A DNA stretch of 64,000 bases from Aureococcus anophagefferens (GCF_000186865.1 NW_008705579.1:634396-698395); one strand, 5' to 3'; counted from the stretch's first letter, positions 9,585 to 20,095 are shown. Program-made: numbers and translations. The notes: generated from the letters alone by a model not told the origin.

Positions 9585-9602
9585 GATCATGCCCGTAACT
9601 TT

Positions 9603-10355
9603 TTACGCGCCGTCGACGTAGCGCGCGGACCGCTGGGCCTCGAAGACGAGGAGCGCGGCGAGCGCCGTGGCCACGTGCCACGCCGCGTGGAGCTGGAGCA
9701 CCGACTCCGGGTCGCAGAGCGACGCGAAGCCGTGGCGCGGCTGGTCGACGGACTGGCAGACGAAGGCGACGAGGAGCAGGCCGAGCGCCGCGGCGAAGCA
9801 CGCGCGCCCCCGCGCGTCGTAGCGGGCCGGCCGGCGCCAGGCGTCCGCGACGACGAAGGGCAGGAGCGACCCGACGAAGCCCAGGAGCTCGACGCGCTCG
9901 CAGGCCTCGTCCGCGTAGTAATGGTGGCAGAGCGGCCAGAGCGCGGCGCAGAGCGCCGCCTGCGCCGCGGCGAAGGCGCCGCCGCTCGCCGCGGCGCCGC
10001 CCGACCGCTCCCAGGTCTGGGCGACCTTGTGCAGCGAGAGGAAGGAGAGCACGGAGAACATGCCGAAGACGTCCAGCACGTGCCCGCCGTGGCAGCGGCA
10101 CGCGTGGTTCCACGTCGTGCCGCAGGCGTGGATCAGGTTCACGACGGCCGACGCGGCCTCGCGGCCGGGCGACGCCGCGAGCGACCCCGGCGGCGCGGCG
10201 GCCTTCTTTCGCGCGTCGACGACGGCGCGGCGCGCCATCCACAGGACGACGCCGAAGAAGAGCAAGTCGCTGGACGCGTTGCTCCGCTCGCGGAAGAGGG
10301 ATCCGGCGCCTACCAAGCATGACGGCGACGATTTCTCATTGTTGTCCCACCCCAA
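9603..10355 (-). CDS. CREST-like (alkaline ceramidase/PAQR-related) membrane protein, 5-prime end unsure
   Basis: About 250 codons encode a polytopic membrane protein with seven or so hydrophobic helices. The C-terminal part has CDPESVLQLHAAWHVATALA, which resembles the conserved Asp and His-x-x-x-His pattern of the CREST hydrolase superfamily (alkaline ceramidases, PAQR receptors, Per1). An internal HACRCHGGHVLDVFGMFSV segment would supply the other metal-site residues. By inference it is a lipid amidase or receptor in the endomembrane system. The first in-frame ATG is at 10238, but the hydrophobic helix just before it looks coding, so the true start probably lies upstream, perhaps behind an intron. 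The limits given are those of the open frame. Confidence 0.6.
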   Translation of the reverse strand: MGWDNNEKSSPSCLVGAGSLFRERSNASSDLLFFGVVLWMARRAVVDARKKAAAPPGSLAASPGREAASAVVNLIHACGTTWNHACRCHGGHVLDVFGMFSVLSFLSLHKVAQTWERSGGAAASGGAFAAAQAALCAALWPLCHHYYADEACERVELLGFVGSLLPFVVADAWRRPARYDARGRACFAAALGLLLVAFVCQSVDQPRHGFASLCDPESVLQLHAAWHVATALAALLVFEAQRSARYVDGA

Positions 10356-10625
10356 ATCTCTCGAAAATCGTCACGGCCACAGGACGCTGCCCGGCGCCGC
10401 GGTCGACCTCGCACCAGGGGCCCGGGTCGTCGGCTCTTATGGACGCCATGGTCGATGCAGCCCAGGACGTCGCGTTCCAAGCAGCGTCCATAATGTTCTC
10501 TTTCTTGGGAGGGGCAGTCTGATTGGCTGGTTCGGGCAGCGCAGTGCAAGGTGGCGTCAACGTCAGCTCGACGCACCGGTGACAAGATCTTGCTCGTCGC
10601 CTCGCGCGCCGTCGTCGTCGACCCG

Positions 10626-13439
10626 ATGGCGGCGGCCGTCGATGCCCTCGAGCAGCTCATCCGCGTCCTCGAGCACCTCTGCGATCCCACGCAACCGGGC
10701 TACCAGGAAGCGCAGGCCCAGCTCGAGGCCTGGCAGCGGCAGAACGCGTCGCAGCTCGCCTGCGGCCTCGCGCGCGTCTGGACCGTGCGGACGCTGGACC
10801 CGAGCACGCGGCAGCTCGCGGCGGTCATCGTCAAGAACCTGCTGGCCAAGGGCCTCGCCCTCGACGACGCGTCGCTCGCGGAGCTCCGCGGCCACGCGCG
10901 CGCCCGCGCCCGTTACATCGCGCGCGGAAGCCTTTTCGAGAGAGCTCGGTAGGTCACGGCGGCGCTCGGCGACCGCGACGTGCTCGTGCGCTCCGGGGCG
11001 GCGCTCGTCGCCTGCCGCGTCGCCGACGCCGCGGGGCTGGTGGCCGCGCTCGCGTCGGCCGACGAAGCCTTGGTCGACGGCGCGCTGCGCGCCGTCGAGT
11101 TCGCGGCCGAGGAGCGGCGCGTGGCCGCCGCGCCCCCGCTCGTGGACGCTCTGCGGCGCCTCTTCGCCCACGGCGACGGCGGCTGCCGCCGGCGCGCGCT
11201 GAGATGCGCCGCGCGCTGCGGCTGGCTCGACGGCGGCTCCGCGGCGCTCCGGGAGCTCAGCGGCCTCGCGGCGGATCCGCACGCGGGCGTGCGCGCCGAG
11301 GTGCTGGCCTGCGTCGCGGAGCTGCGGCGGCGCGGCGGCCTCGAGGCCGCGGAGCTCGGCGGCGTCGCGCAGTTCGCGCTCGGCGCGCTCCGCGACGACG
11401 ACGCGGCGGTCGCGACGGCGGCGTGCGAGGTGCTCCGCGACGTCGCGCGCGCGGCGCTCGAGGGCGACGGCCTCGCGCGGCAGCTGCTGGCCGCGTCGCT
11501 GCCCCAGCTCGTGCCGGCGCTGCTCCGGGCCATGCGGCGCACGGTGCAGGACGTCACGGACTTCAAGCGCGACGCGGCGCTCCTCCGCGTCGACGCCGTC
11601 GACCGCGCGCCGGCGCCCTTCCACGGCAATGGGCCGGGGTCCGACGACGACGACGCGACGGACGACGAGGCGCTCCTCGGCGGCGGCGACCCGAGCGGCG
11701 CGTGGTCGCTGCGGCGGTGCGCGGCGTCGACGTTGGACGCGGCGGCGAAGGCGACGGGCGGTGTGCTCCCCCGCCTCCTGCCGCTGGCGACGCGCGCCTT
11801 CGCGGGGGCGCTCGACGACGACGACGCGCGGGGCGGGCCCCGGGGCGGCGGCGCGCCGGCGACGGCGCCGCGGGGCGTCTGGGAGCGCGAGGCCGCCATC
11901 CTCGCGGTCGGCGCGGCGGCGGCGCCCGGCGACCCGGCGCTCCGCGGCGCGACCGGCCTCGTCGAGGCGCTGGTCGAGGCGTCGCGGGACCCGCGCTGCG
12001 CCCAGGTCCGCGAGATCGCCGCGTGGGCCCTGGGGCGGCTCGCGCCCGCGGTCCTCGACGACGCCTCGGACGACGCCGCGCGCGTCGTCGACGCGCTGCT
12101 GGGCGTCGTCGAGCGCGACGACCACAAGCGGTGCCTCGAGGCCGCCTGCTTCGCCCTGGCGTCGGTCTTGGACGCCGTCGGCGACGGCGCGGCGCTCCGG
12201 CGGCTCCCGCCGGGCCGGCTGGTCGCCGCGCTCGCCGCCGCGCTCGCGGCCTTCCGCGACCGGCGCCTCCTGGCGCTCTACGGCTGCCTGGGCACGCTCT
12301 TCTGGCACGCGGGCGACGGCGCGGACTTTGCGCCCCTCTTCCCGCCTTTCGCGGACCGCTTCGGGGCCTGCCGGCGGAGGGTCGACGCGCCGCACCTCGC
12401 GCTCCCGCTCCTCTACTGCACCAAGGGCCTCGCGCACGCCCTGGCGTCGGATCCCAAAAAGGCCGCGGCGGGACACGAGGCGACGTTCCTCTTCGGCGTG
12501 GCCGCCGCGTGCGTCGACTTCGCGGCCGCGGGCGTCCGGAGCGGCCGCGAGCACTTCTCGCTGCGCCACGACGACACCGACGCCGACGGCGGCGTGGGCG
12601 TCGCGGCGCTCGAGTGCCTCGGCGCCTGCGCGGGCGCTCTGGGCGAAAGCTTCGCGCCCGTGCTCGACGGCGCGTGCCCCGTGCTCGCCGCCGCTTTGAC
12701 GGCGCCCCACACGCACCCGACGCCCCACCTCTACGCCGCGGCCGCGACGGCGGCGACGTTTATCGGCGACTGCGCGCTGGCCTGCCTCCCGGAAGCGGCG
12801 CGGCCGCTAGCGACGCTCGCGCCGTCCGTCGCGGCGCTCGTCGCGCCGTGCTCGCAGCTCGACGCCGTCGCGCCGCCCGCCGTCGTCGGCGCCGCGCGGA
12901 CGGCGGCGCAGAACGCGCTCTGGGCCGTCGGCGAGCTCGCGCTGGCGTTGCCGGACGCGGCCTTACTGGAAGCGCTCGGCGGCTCCGGCGCCGCGCTCCT
13001 CGCCGCCGCGACGGACTTGGACGGGCCCGCCGCGCTCCGCGACCACGCGGCGCAGACGCTGGGCCGCTGCTGCTCGACGCCGACGCTGCGGCGGGGCTTC
13101 GGCGTCCTCGACGCGCGCGCGCTCGCCGCGTGGCTCTCGTCGCTCGCCGACTGTTCGCGCCCCGACGCGAACGAGCTCGCGCGGACGTTCCACGGAATCT
13201 GCGCTTTGGCCGCGGAGCACCCGCGGCTCTTCCTCGACGCCGACGCCGGCGTCGTGCCCCAGTTCCTCGCGGCGATGGCCTCCTGGCGCCGGACCCACGC
13301 GCCCGCGCCGCCGGCCCCGCTCGCGCTCGCGTTCAAGCGCATCCTCGCGGGCCTCGGCGTCGACCTCCGCGACCCGGCCCACCTCACCGGCCTCCGCTCC
13401 GCCGAAGACGCCACCTACCTTCGGGCGCTCTACGGGTGA
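10626..13439 (+). CDS. TNPO1: Transportin (karyopherin beta-2) nuclear import receptor
   Basis: Two exons encode a HEAT-repeat protein of roughly 920 residues. The first (from ATG 10626) has the importin N-terminal pattern ALEQLIRVLEHLCDP...QLAAVIVKNLL. The second (from 10953) continues VTAALGDRDVLVRS and runs to the stop at 13437-13439. Diagnostic transportin segments are DFKRDAALL followed by an acidic loop DDDDATDDEALL, then WSLRRCAASTLDAAAK and the C-terminal ELARTFHGICALAAEHP. Transportin carries PY-NLS cargoes such as RNA-binding proteins into the nucleus. The intron ends at TAG 10951-10952; its donor must be in phase 0, and the best choice is a GC dinucleotide near 10908, giving a ~45-nt intron. 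The exact donor is uncertain. Confidence 0.88.
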
Positions 13440-13724
13440 CTCGCCTAACCCGCTAGAGCCAACGTGTCTCTCTCCGCGGGCGGCCGGCCCGGGAACTCAG
13501 TAGTCCCGGGAAGTGGCCCCTGTAAGTCACAGAAGTAGTCATGTGCAGTAGGCACTTCAGTAGGCTCACAGGCCCCGGGTGCAAGTGCATCAGCAACGTC
13601 GGCTCAGTTCCCCACACAAAGAGGATTCCTCGCACGCGGCGCTGGACGACAGCAGCCCGGGTTGCAAGGACCGGTGCGGGCGCGGTCCGGCGCAGCATCG
13701 CGTTCGGTGCGCGGCGCGCCGCCC

Positions 13725-15094
13725 ATGGCGCCCGTGAAGCTCATCCTCCACTTCGACATCAATCAGACCTTGATCCTCGAGGACAAGGCCGGCGGCGACT
13801 CCTTCGAGGACGCGCTGAACCTCATCGTCTGCAAGAGCGCCTTCGTGCGCATCAAGGGCGGCGGGGGCAGTGCGCAGGAGGCGAAGGAGGCGACGAGCGT
13901 CGACCAGCTCGAGTGGATGAACGGCCACCCCATCGACGGCTCCGCGGTCGACCCCAACAAGGTCGTGTGCACCGGCTGGGACTGGCCGCCGGGCTGCGTG
14001 CCCTTCCACCGCGTCGCGCTCCTCAAGGGCGTCGGCCGCGCGTTCACGGAGAAGGGCAACCCGGGCCACCCGCTGCGGGGGGTCTACAAGCGGCTCCGCG
14101 AGGCGATGACGATCCCGGAGACGGACGAGCCGGTCGACGCTCGGCTCGCGACGGACTGCGGCAAATTCTGGCTCGTCGTGCCGTCGTTCTTCGAGATGCT
14201 CGCGGGGTTGGCCATGACCCTGCGCAACTTCTCCCTCGTCTTCCGGACCTACGGGTCCGAGGCGGCCAAGGTCGTCCGCGCGTTGAACGCGTTCGCGGAG
14301 GGCAAGCACCCCTTCGCGCGGGGCGTCCCGTCGCTCGCGTCGGACCCGGAGGACGCGTGGACGGGCCGCTACCAGGACGACGGCAAGTACACGCTCACAA
14401 GGACCGCCGGCGTGGCGACGACGGCGCTCGACGAGACCGCGGCCGTGAAGCGTTTGGAGGACCGCGACGCCGACGGGCCGTCGGCGCACGCGGTCGTCGA
14501 CGACTACGGGTGGTGGAAGAAGAACTACCACATGCCCGAGGCGGGCAAGCCGCTGTGGATCGACCTCGCGGACAAGCGGTGCCACCACGTCTTCTTCGAC
14601 GACAACATCCACAACAGCGACGCGGATTCCATCGTCGCCGTCCGGGCAGGAAAAGAGTGATTCAACGTCGCTTCAATATGAGTGTTCCGCGCGCGCGCGT
14701 TCTAGAAAAAGCATCCGTTCTTCGAGACTGTTCTGAGAGATGATCGCTCGTCCAAGAATTAGCCGAAACGAGTGGAAAACGACCGAGATAGGAGCCTTTG
14801 AATTTGGGAAATTCGCACTCTTTTCCTGCCCAGGTCGCCGTCCGCGTCCGCGACCGCGAGACGGCGCCCTTCACGCCCCTGAGCGGCTTCCGCGCGCTCC
14901 ACCTCCAGGGCGTCTTCCTCGTGCGCGTGCCCACCATGCTCGCGATCCTCGACGACACGTGGTTCCTCGCGCGTTTGCAAGACGCGGAGCAGAAGAAGGC
15001 GGACCTCCAGAAGGGCGGCCGCCTCGCGGTCATCTGCCGGGGGCGCCACTCGGCCCTCGACATCAAGGTCGACGCGACTAAAAAGCCACGCTGA
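13725..15094 (+). CDS. HAD-like hydrolase family protein (two exons, introner-split)
   Basis: Exons 13725-14633 and 14834-15094 give 389 residues in frame. The start LILHFDINQTLIL (about residues 5-17) is the HAD motif I, but the second Asp of DxDxT is replaced by Asn. FFDDN near residue 292 resembles motif IV. A large central region with WWKKNYHMP and TLRNFSLVFRTYG is typical of an uncharacterised HAD subgroup found in algae and oomycetes (from memory, not searched). With the acid/base Asp altered, phosphatase activity may be weak or absent. The ATG at 13725 lies in a GCCCATGG context; no upstream ATG is in frame. Confidence 0.75.
14634..14833 (+). mobile_element. Introner A-type, reverse orientation, acting as intron (GT-AG, phase 0)
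   Basis: A 200-nt insert is flanked by GTCGCCGT (14634-14641 and 14834-14841; the identity extends three bases further). The ends are CCGGGCAGGAAAAG and CTTTTCCTGCCCAG. The body is the reverse complement of the copy in the TIR gene, yet it still splices because both termini read CAG outward. Removal joins ATC to GTC GCC and keeps the frame. Confidence 0.92.
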
Positions 15095-15143
15095 CGTCGG
15101 GGGTGGACGGGGCTTCGTAAGTGGCTGAGAGTCGCGGCGTCCC

Positions 15144-15163
15144 GCATGTTGACGACAACATGC
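15144..15163. repeat. Perfect inverted repeat around an ATG
   Basis: GCATGTTG and CAACATGC pair perfectly over the loop ACGA. The first in-frame ATG of the LigB-like gene (15146) lies inside the stem, so the hairpin could affect which start codon is used. Confidence 0.7.
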
Positions 15164-16213
15164 ACTTTGAGAAGCGCGCTCTCCATCTCCGCTCTCCCGC
15201 ACCGCTGCTCGGCATCGTCGTCGATGAGGCGGCTCGTCGTCGCGTTGCTCGCGTTGCCGTCGCTCGCGTGGGTCGTCGCACCGATGAGGCGGCTCGCACC
15301 GTTGCTCGCGTTGCCGTCGCTCGCGTGGGCGAAGATCCTCGGCGCCGCCTTCCTTCCGCACGGCGACTTTGCATTCGACCCGTCGCTCGTGCGCTTCCAG
15401 AACGGCTCGTCGCAGCTCCACGACGCGGCGGTCGCCGTGGGCGCGCGCCTCGCGGCGCTCGAACCGGACATCATCCTCCTCTCGACGCCGCACGGCGAGA
15501 GCGCGGACGTGCCGTTCCTGTTCCTCGACGCGTCCGCCGCGCGCGCGAAGGCGACGATCGGCCTCGACCTCGACCGCGACTGCGCAAAGGGCTGCTACGA
15601 GGCGACGCTCCCCGTCGACGAGATCGCCATCGCCGCGAACGCCACGCGCGACGCGGTGTCGCGCCTGCGGGCCGACGGCCACCGCGTCGCCGCGCTGTCG
15701 GCCTTCGCGGACACGGAGCCCGCGCCGCTGCGGTGGGGCGAGCTCATTCCGCTGTCGTTTTTGAACGCCACGCTCAACGCCACGGCGCTCGTCGTCCTCG
15801 GCCAGCCCACGCGCCGCCAGACGGACGAGGTCGCCATGGTGCCCGAGCTCCTCGCGCTCGGCGCGGCGCTCTTCACGCACTTCGACGCACTCGAGGCGTC
15901 CGTGCTCGTCGTCGTGTCGGGCGACCTGGCGCACACGCACCTCGCGAGCGGGCCCTACGGCTACAGCGCCGCGGCCGCGCCCTTCGACGACGCGCTCGGC
16001 GCCTGGGCGCGGTCGCTCGCGGCCGCGCCGCTCCTCGACGACGCGACGGCGCTCGCCGACGACGCCAAGTCCTGCGGCTACACGGGAGCCGTCATGCTCC
16101 ACGGCCTCCTCAACGCGTCGGCCGCGACCTACGCGTCGCGGCTCTTCGCCGAAGCCGCTCCGACCTACTACGGCATGATGATCGCCGACTTCCTCCCCGC
16201 GGCGGCGCAGTAG
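15146..16213 (+). CDS. LigB-superfamily (extradiol dioxygenase-like) secreted protein
   Basis: The frame encodes 355 residues from ATG 15146, or 329 from ATG 15224, where a clear signal peptide begins. The body has the LigB fold pattern: AAFLPHGDFAFDP, an early STPHGES, and SGDLAHTHLASGPYGYS, with the histidines that bind Fe(II) in protocatechuate 4,5-dioxygenase and related MEMO1/AMMECR1-associated proteins. Several N-glycosylation sequons (NAT) fit a secretory protein. The substrate cannot be deduced. The signal peptide region is a tandem duplication of 20 residues. I prefer the 15224 start because the first ATG lies within a hairpin and the residues after it are not hydrophobic. Confidence 0.72.
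   Translation: MLTTTCTLRSALSISALPHRCSASSSMRRLVVALLALPSLAWVVAPMRRLAPLLALPSLAWAKILGAAFLPHGDFAFDPSLVRFQNGSSQLHDAAVAVGARLAALEPDIILLSTPHGESADVPFLFLDASAARAKATIGLDLDRDCAKGCYEATLPVDEIAIAANATRDAVSRLRADGHRVAALSAFADTEPAPLRWGELIPLSFLNATLNATALVVLGQPTRRQTDEVAMVPELLALGAALFTHFDALEASVLVVVSGDLAHTHLASGPYGYSAAAAPFDDALGAWARSLAAAPLLDDATALADDAKSCGYTGAVMLHGLLNASAATYASRLFAEAAPTYYGMMIADFLPAAAQ
15223..15330 (+). repeat. Tandem duplication of a signal-peptide segment (60-bp period)
   Basis: A unit starting GATGAGGCGGCTCG (15223) is repeated at 15283 with few changes, so the protein carries MRRLVVALLALPSLAW and MRRLAPLLALPSLAW in tandem. Both units contain an ATG and a full hydrophobic core. Confidence 0.85.
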
Positions 16214-16298
16214 GCACCTTTTTAGACATCAGACAGGGGGGGGAAGACGGGCGGGCGACTCAAACACACAAAGATCGGTGGTATGTGCACGCGGCGTG

Positions 16299-16455
16299 GC
16301 GCGTCGTAAAGTTTGGTCGCAGCGCGTCGATGATTGGGTTTTGCGCGTCGATGATTTGAGTATAGCGCGTTGAGGGGTTGCGTGTTGCGCGTCGGGGATG
16401 GGTTCACAGTGTTTCGTCGTTGCGCGTCCAGGGTTGAGTTGTGCGCGTCGATGAT
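16299..16455. repeat. Degenerate 21-23-nt spaced repeat between convergent gene ends
   Basis: The motif GCGCGTCGATGATT or close variants begin at 16299, 16322, 16343, 16365, 16387, 16422 and 16443. Spacing is 21-23 nt except for one 35-nt step. The block lies in the shared 3-prime region of the LigB-like gene and the Argonaute gene. The stretch 16214-16495 holds no other feature that I can see. Confidence 0.7.
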
Positions 16456-16495
16456 AGGCGCGGTGTCGTTCGTACCTAGGGCGCCGCGACGTGGC

Positions 16496-19400
16496 TCAGT
16501 AGAAGAAATAGCCCGGCACGTCGTTGATTCGCGTGAGCTCGTCGTCCGGCATGCCGGCGTTCTGCAGGCGTTGCAAACCTACGAAGGCGCGGCTCGTGTT
16601 GTCGTGGGGAGGAGGACCGCTTTCGCGCTGGGATGCTCGCGCGTGGCCGCGAGCTTCGCGATGTAGAGCGGAACCGGCTTCCGCACGGCGCAGTTCGCCT
16701 TGGGGTAGCCTGCGGGGGAATCGCGGTCGGACGCGCCGAGATACGGGACGCGGCGGCGAGCTCCAGGTGAGCGTGTAGAGCAGTTCTTGGAGATCGCGGC
16801 GGTCGAGACGGCTGTCGTCTCTGATGACGCGCACGTCCTGTAGCGTCGACGTGCCCTGGATGGAGCGGTGCGAGAGCATCAACCAATCGACAACGCCCGG
16901 CTGGACGATGGCCGAGTCAATGATGGTGCCCGGGCGCACATTTCTCGATTTCGAATTATCACAGTCTCCGACTTCCGTCGGACCCAGCCGCGTCTTCGAG
17001 TCTTTGCAGACCACGTACGTGATTTTTGGGAGTTTGTCGAGAGGACAACCGAGCTTGCCGAGGGCGTCCTCCAGATACGGCGGCTCCACTTCAAGGTTCT
17101 CTGAAGCGCCGAAGCCGCCGCGGAGGACGATGATTTTGAAGTCGAAGCAGCGCTCGGCGTGTCGGATCTGGGACGCGCCGTCGAACTTGGCCCGAGACCC
17201 ACGGTCAAGAGACGCGATTGGAGCCGCGCCGTCGGCGCGAGACCACGGCGGATCCGCGTAGCCCTCGAGGCGGCCGCCTTTGTAGATCGCGACCGACGCG
17301 GTCGGATTGGTGAAGTGAGCCAAGGACTCCCGAGTTCCATAGAACCACGCGGACGGCTGGGCTTCCTGGATGAGACGCACTGCCATCATTTGATCAGCAG
17401 ATTTTTCGAAGAGCTCGAGGAAGCCGTAGACTATTTCTCCGAAGGGCCGCGTGAGCGCGCTGGCGATGTCGGCTCCAGGCTCGACGGGGGCGTGCCGTTC
17501 GATGAATTCGTCGCAGAACTCTGTTTTTGCAGCGACCATCGACACGAAGCTCGACACGTTCTGGCAGAACGCGCCGCCGCCCTGCTCGACGTGGACGCTA
17601 ACGAGGAGCGTCTTCTCTTTGAGCAGCGGGTGGGCGGCAGACGATTCTGGCAGACGTTCTGGCGGGAACGCGCCGCCGCCCTGCAGGTTCGGCGCGGCGG
17701 GAAACGTGCGCTTGACGACGACGCCAAGCTTGCCGACGATATTGTTCGCGAGAGACGTGGCGAGCTTGGAAAGCTCCGCGGATCCCGCTCGCTGTTTCTG
17801 GATGGTCTCGATGCCGACGCAGCCCGTCATGACCTTGCCGCCGAAGGCCTTTTTCAGTCTATCGTAGGGCTTCGAAGGGGACATCGCCTTCGTCTTGTCC
17901 TTGATGATGATCGGCGTCACGTAGTCCGGCCGCGCACGCGCGCTCTTGGCCCCAAGGTCCCGCACAAAGTTTTCGATGTCACGAGGATTGATCATGTGGT
18001 AATCCCACTCCGGCCAGTACTTGAGACCGCGATCGCACAGCGATCGTCCAACAAGATCGAAGAATTCAGCGATTGCCTGGCGCGGGAGGAAGTGGCCGGT
18101 CACGTCGAGGACCAACCAGCGCTGCACATCGGCGTCAGTATTCTTGACGTCGAAGAACTCGTAGGCATTGTTTTGCGGGGGCAGGGCCTCGCCGTTGCGG
18201 ACGTGCGTCGACGCCTTGACGTACCAAGTCTGCGGGCGGCCGTCCGCGTCCCGCCTCACGCGGTCTTTGAAGGCAACGATCGGCGGGTCGAGCACGCGGC
18301 CGCGGACGGCGAGGGGCCGGGAGAGCGCGAGGCCGACGCTCGAGAGGAGGCTCTGGTCGTCGGCGCCGACGAGGCCCGCGTCGCCGAGGAGCCGGTTCGA
18401 CTCCGCGAGCTTGCACTTGGGGATCTTGCAGACGGCGGTGCGGAGGAGTTCCGCCTCGTTGGCCGAATGCTTCTGGTGCTCGACGAGCTGCAGGAGCTCC
18501 GGCGGGAAATGGATGCGCTTCCGCATCGCCTTGCCGTTCTCTTTCGCGACGTCGAACGTGGGGCGGCCGTTCTGGTCCAGGACGTCGGCGCCGTGCTCGT
18601 CGCGGCACCGGACGCGCACCGCGCCGCAGTCGACGGCGAGGAGCGGCAGCCACGGGTATTGCAGCTCGATGCCGTAGGCGATGCGGTAGTGCGCCGTCAC
18701 GGTCCGCGGCTTGCCGCCCTTGTCGAAGGATTCCGAGTCGGCCGTCGCGTAGGTGCCGCTCGGGTCGAAGAGCTTCCGCGCCAGCTGGATGATCTCCGGG
18801 GGCCCCGCCCAGCGCGACCCGCGGTTCACCTCGCAGAGCTTCTTCTTGAGGAGGTCGTGGAGCTTTTTGATCTCGTCCGGCACCAGCTTCTCGGGCCGGT
18901 TGCCGCGCAGGCCGAAGAGCCCGAGCATGAGCTCCGCGACGTTGACCGACTTGATGGTGAGGCGCGCCATCAGGTCGTAGTTGACGCAGAGGCCCGCGTC
19001 GAGCCGCGACGCCGTGAGCGCGACGCCGACGCGGAGCTCGCAGCCGAGCTCGACGAGCCGCCGCGCGAGCTCGTCGTCGACTCGGCCGTACTTGTTGAGG
19101 GGCTGGACCGCGCGGGCGCCGACGAACTCGCCGCCGCCGAGCGCGTGGAAGCCGCCGCGCTCGAACTGGGCCCGGAGCGCGATGTCGATCATCGCGAGGC
19201 CCGAGCCGCGCCCGAGGCCCGCCTCCTCGAGCCAGCCCTCGAGGGGCGCGGAGCTCAGTTCGCGCAATTCTACTCAGACTCGCCGGCCGCCGGGCGCCGG
19301 CGCCGCGACGACGAAGGACCCGGCGCGCCGGCCCGGCTCCGACGCCACGATGGAGCGGACGTCGACGCTCGAGAACAACTTGCTCTCCCCGTCGTAGAGC

Positions 19401-20008
19401 AGCGGCAGGCCGTGGTAGCGCTTGACGCGGTCGACGCCGTTGGCGTTCTTGCGCTTGCGCGCCTCGGGCACCTTGCGCCGCGCGCGCTGCGCCGCCGCGG
19501 CGACGCCGGACTCGTGCGCCGCGGTCGAGGGCGCCGTATCCGCCGCGACGGTCAAGGGCGCCGTGTTCGCCGCGGTCGAGGGCGTCGTATTCGCGTCTCC
19601 CAGGGCGATCGGCGCCGCCTGCGACGCCGCGGGCGCGGCCGAGCCCGCCGCCGCGGGCGCCACCGCGGACGCGGGGGGCGCGTTTTCTGCCCCGGCCTCG
19701 ACCACGGGCGGCGCGGTCTTCTCGCTGACGTTGCAGACGTGGTACGCGAAGATCATGGTGTCTGGAGCATGCGACACGAGGCGCCGGTGGTTCGTCGCGA
19801 CGACGATGCGCTTCTCGTTGCGCGTGTCATTGTGCTGACCCACTATTTCGCAAATATCCACATCCACAACGCCGTCGTCTGCGTCTCCTTGACCGCGGCC
19901 GCGCCCCCGGCCACCACCGCCGCGTCCGCGGCCACCACCGCGGCCCTGGAAGCCCCCGGGAGCTCCGTAGCCGCCTCGCTGCTGCCAATGATTCTGCGGT
20001 CCGCCCAT
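16496..20008 (-). CDS. AGO: Argonaute protein, catalytic residues apparently lost
   Basis: The protein is about 1,130 residues. It opens with an RGG-rich tail (about 10-40), then a linker and ArgoN-like text ending GLPLLYDGESKLFSS (near 200). A PAZ domain (about 425-520) contains HYRIAYGIELQYP and IHFPPELLQLV. A MID segment has PYDRLKKAFGG (near 710), and a PIWI domain runs to the end (RNVRPGTIIDSAI, LMLSHRSIQGTS). Splice model at the 3-prime end: exon to 16762, 52-nt GC-AG intron (16761-16710), exon 16709-16618, 56-nt GT-AG intron (16617-16562), exon 16561-16496. This restores PVPLYIAKLAATRE and the aromatic C-terminus GYFFY. The slicer residues look replaced: Asp to His in VSVHVEQ, Asp to Gly in VLRGGFG, His to Arg in QDVRVIR. 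An in-frame TGA (19274-19276) interrupts the frame. The start ATG is 20008. Confidence 0.88.
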
Positions 20009-20095
20009 GCTCTCACTGCGGATTCGGACGCGAGTGACGAACTGGCATTGACGGCAGCGTCGACCTCGCACGAGCGCCGCGAGATTACGGACCCC

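Noticed and set aside
16299..16455. CRISPR-like regular repeat
   Set aside because: Units are degenerate, spacers would be under 10 nt, and the host is eukaryotic.
19274..19276. TGA in the Argonaute frame as a possible selenocysteine codon
   Set aside because: No Cys or redox motif lies nearby and Argonautes do not contain Sec. Intron, error or broken allele are better explanations.
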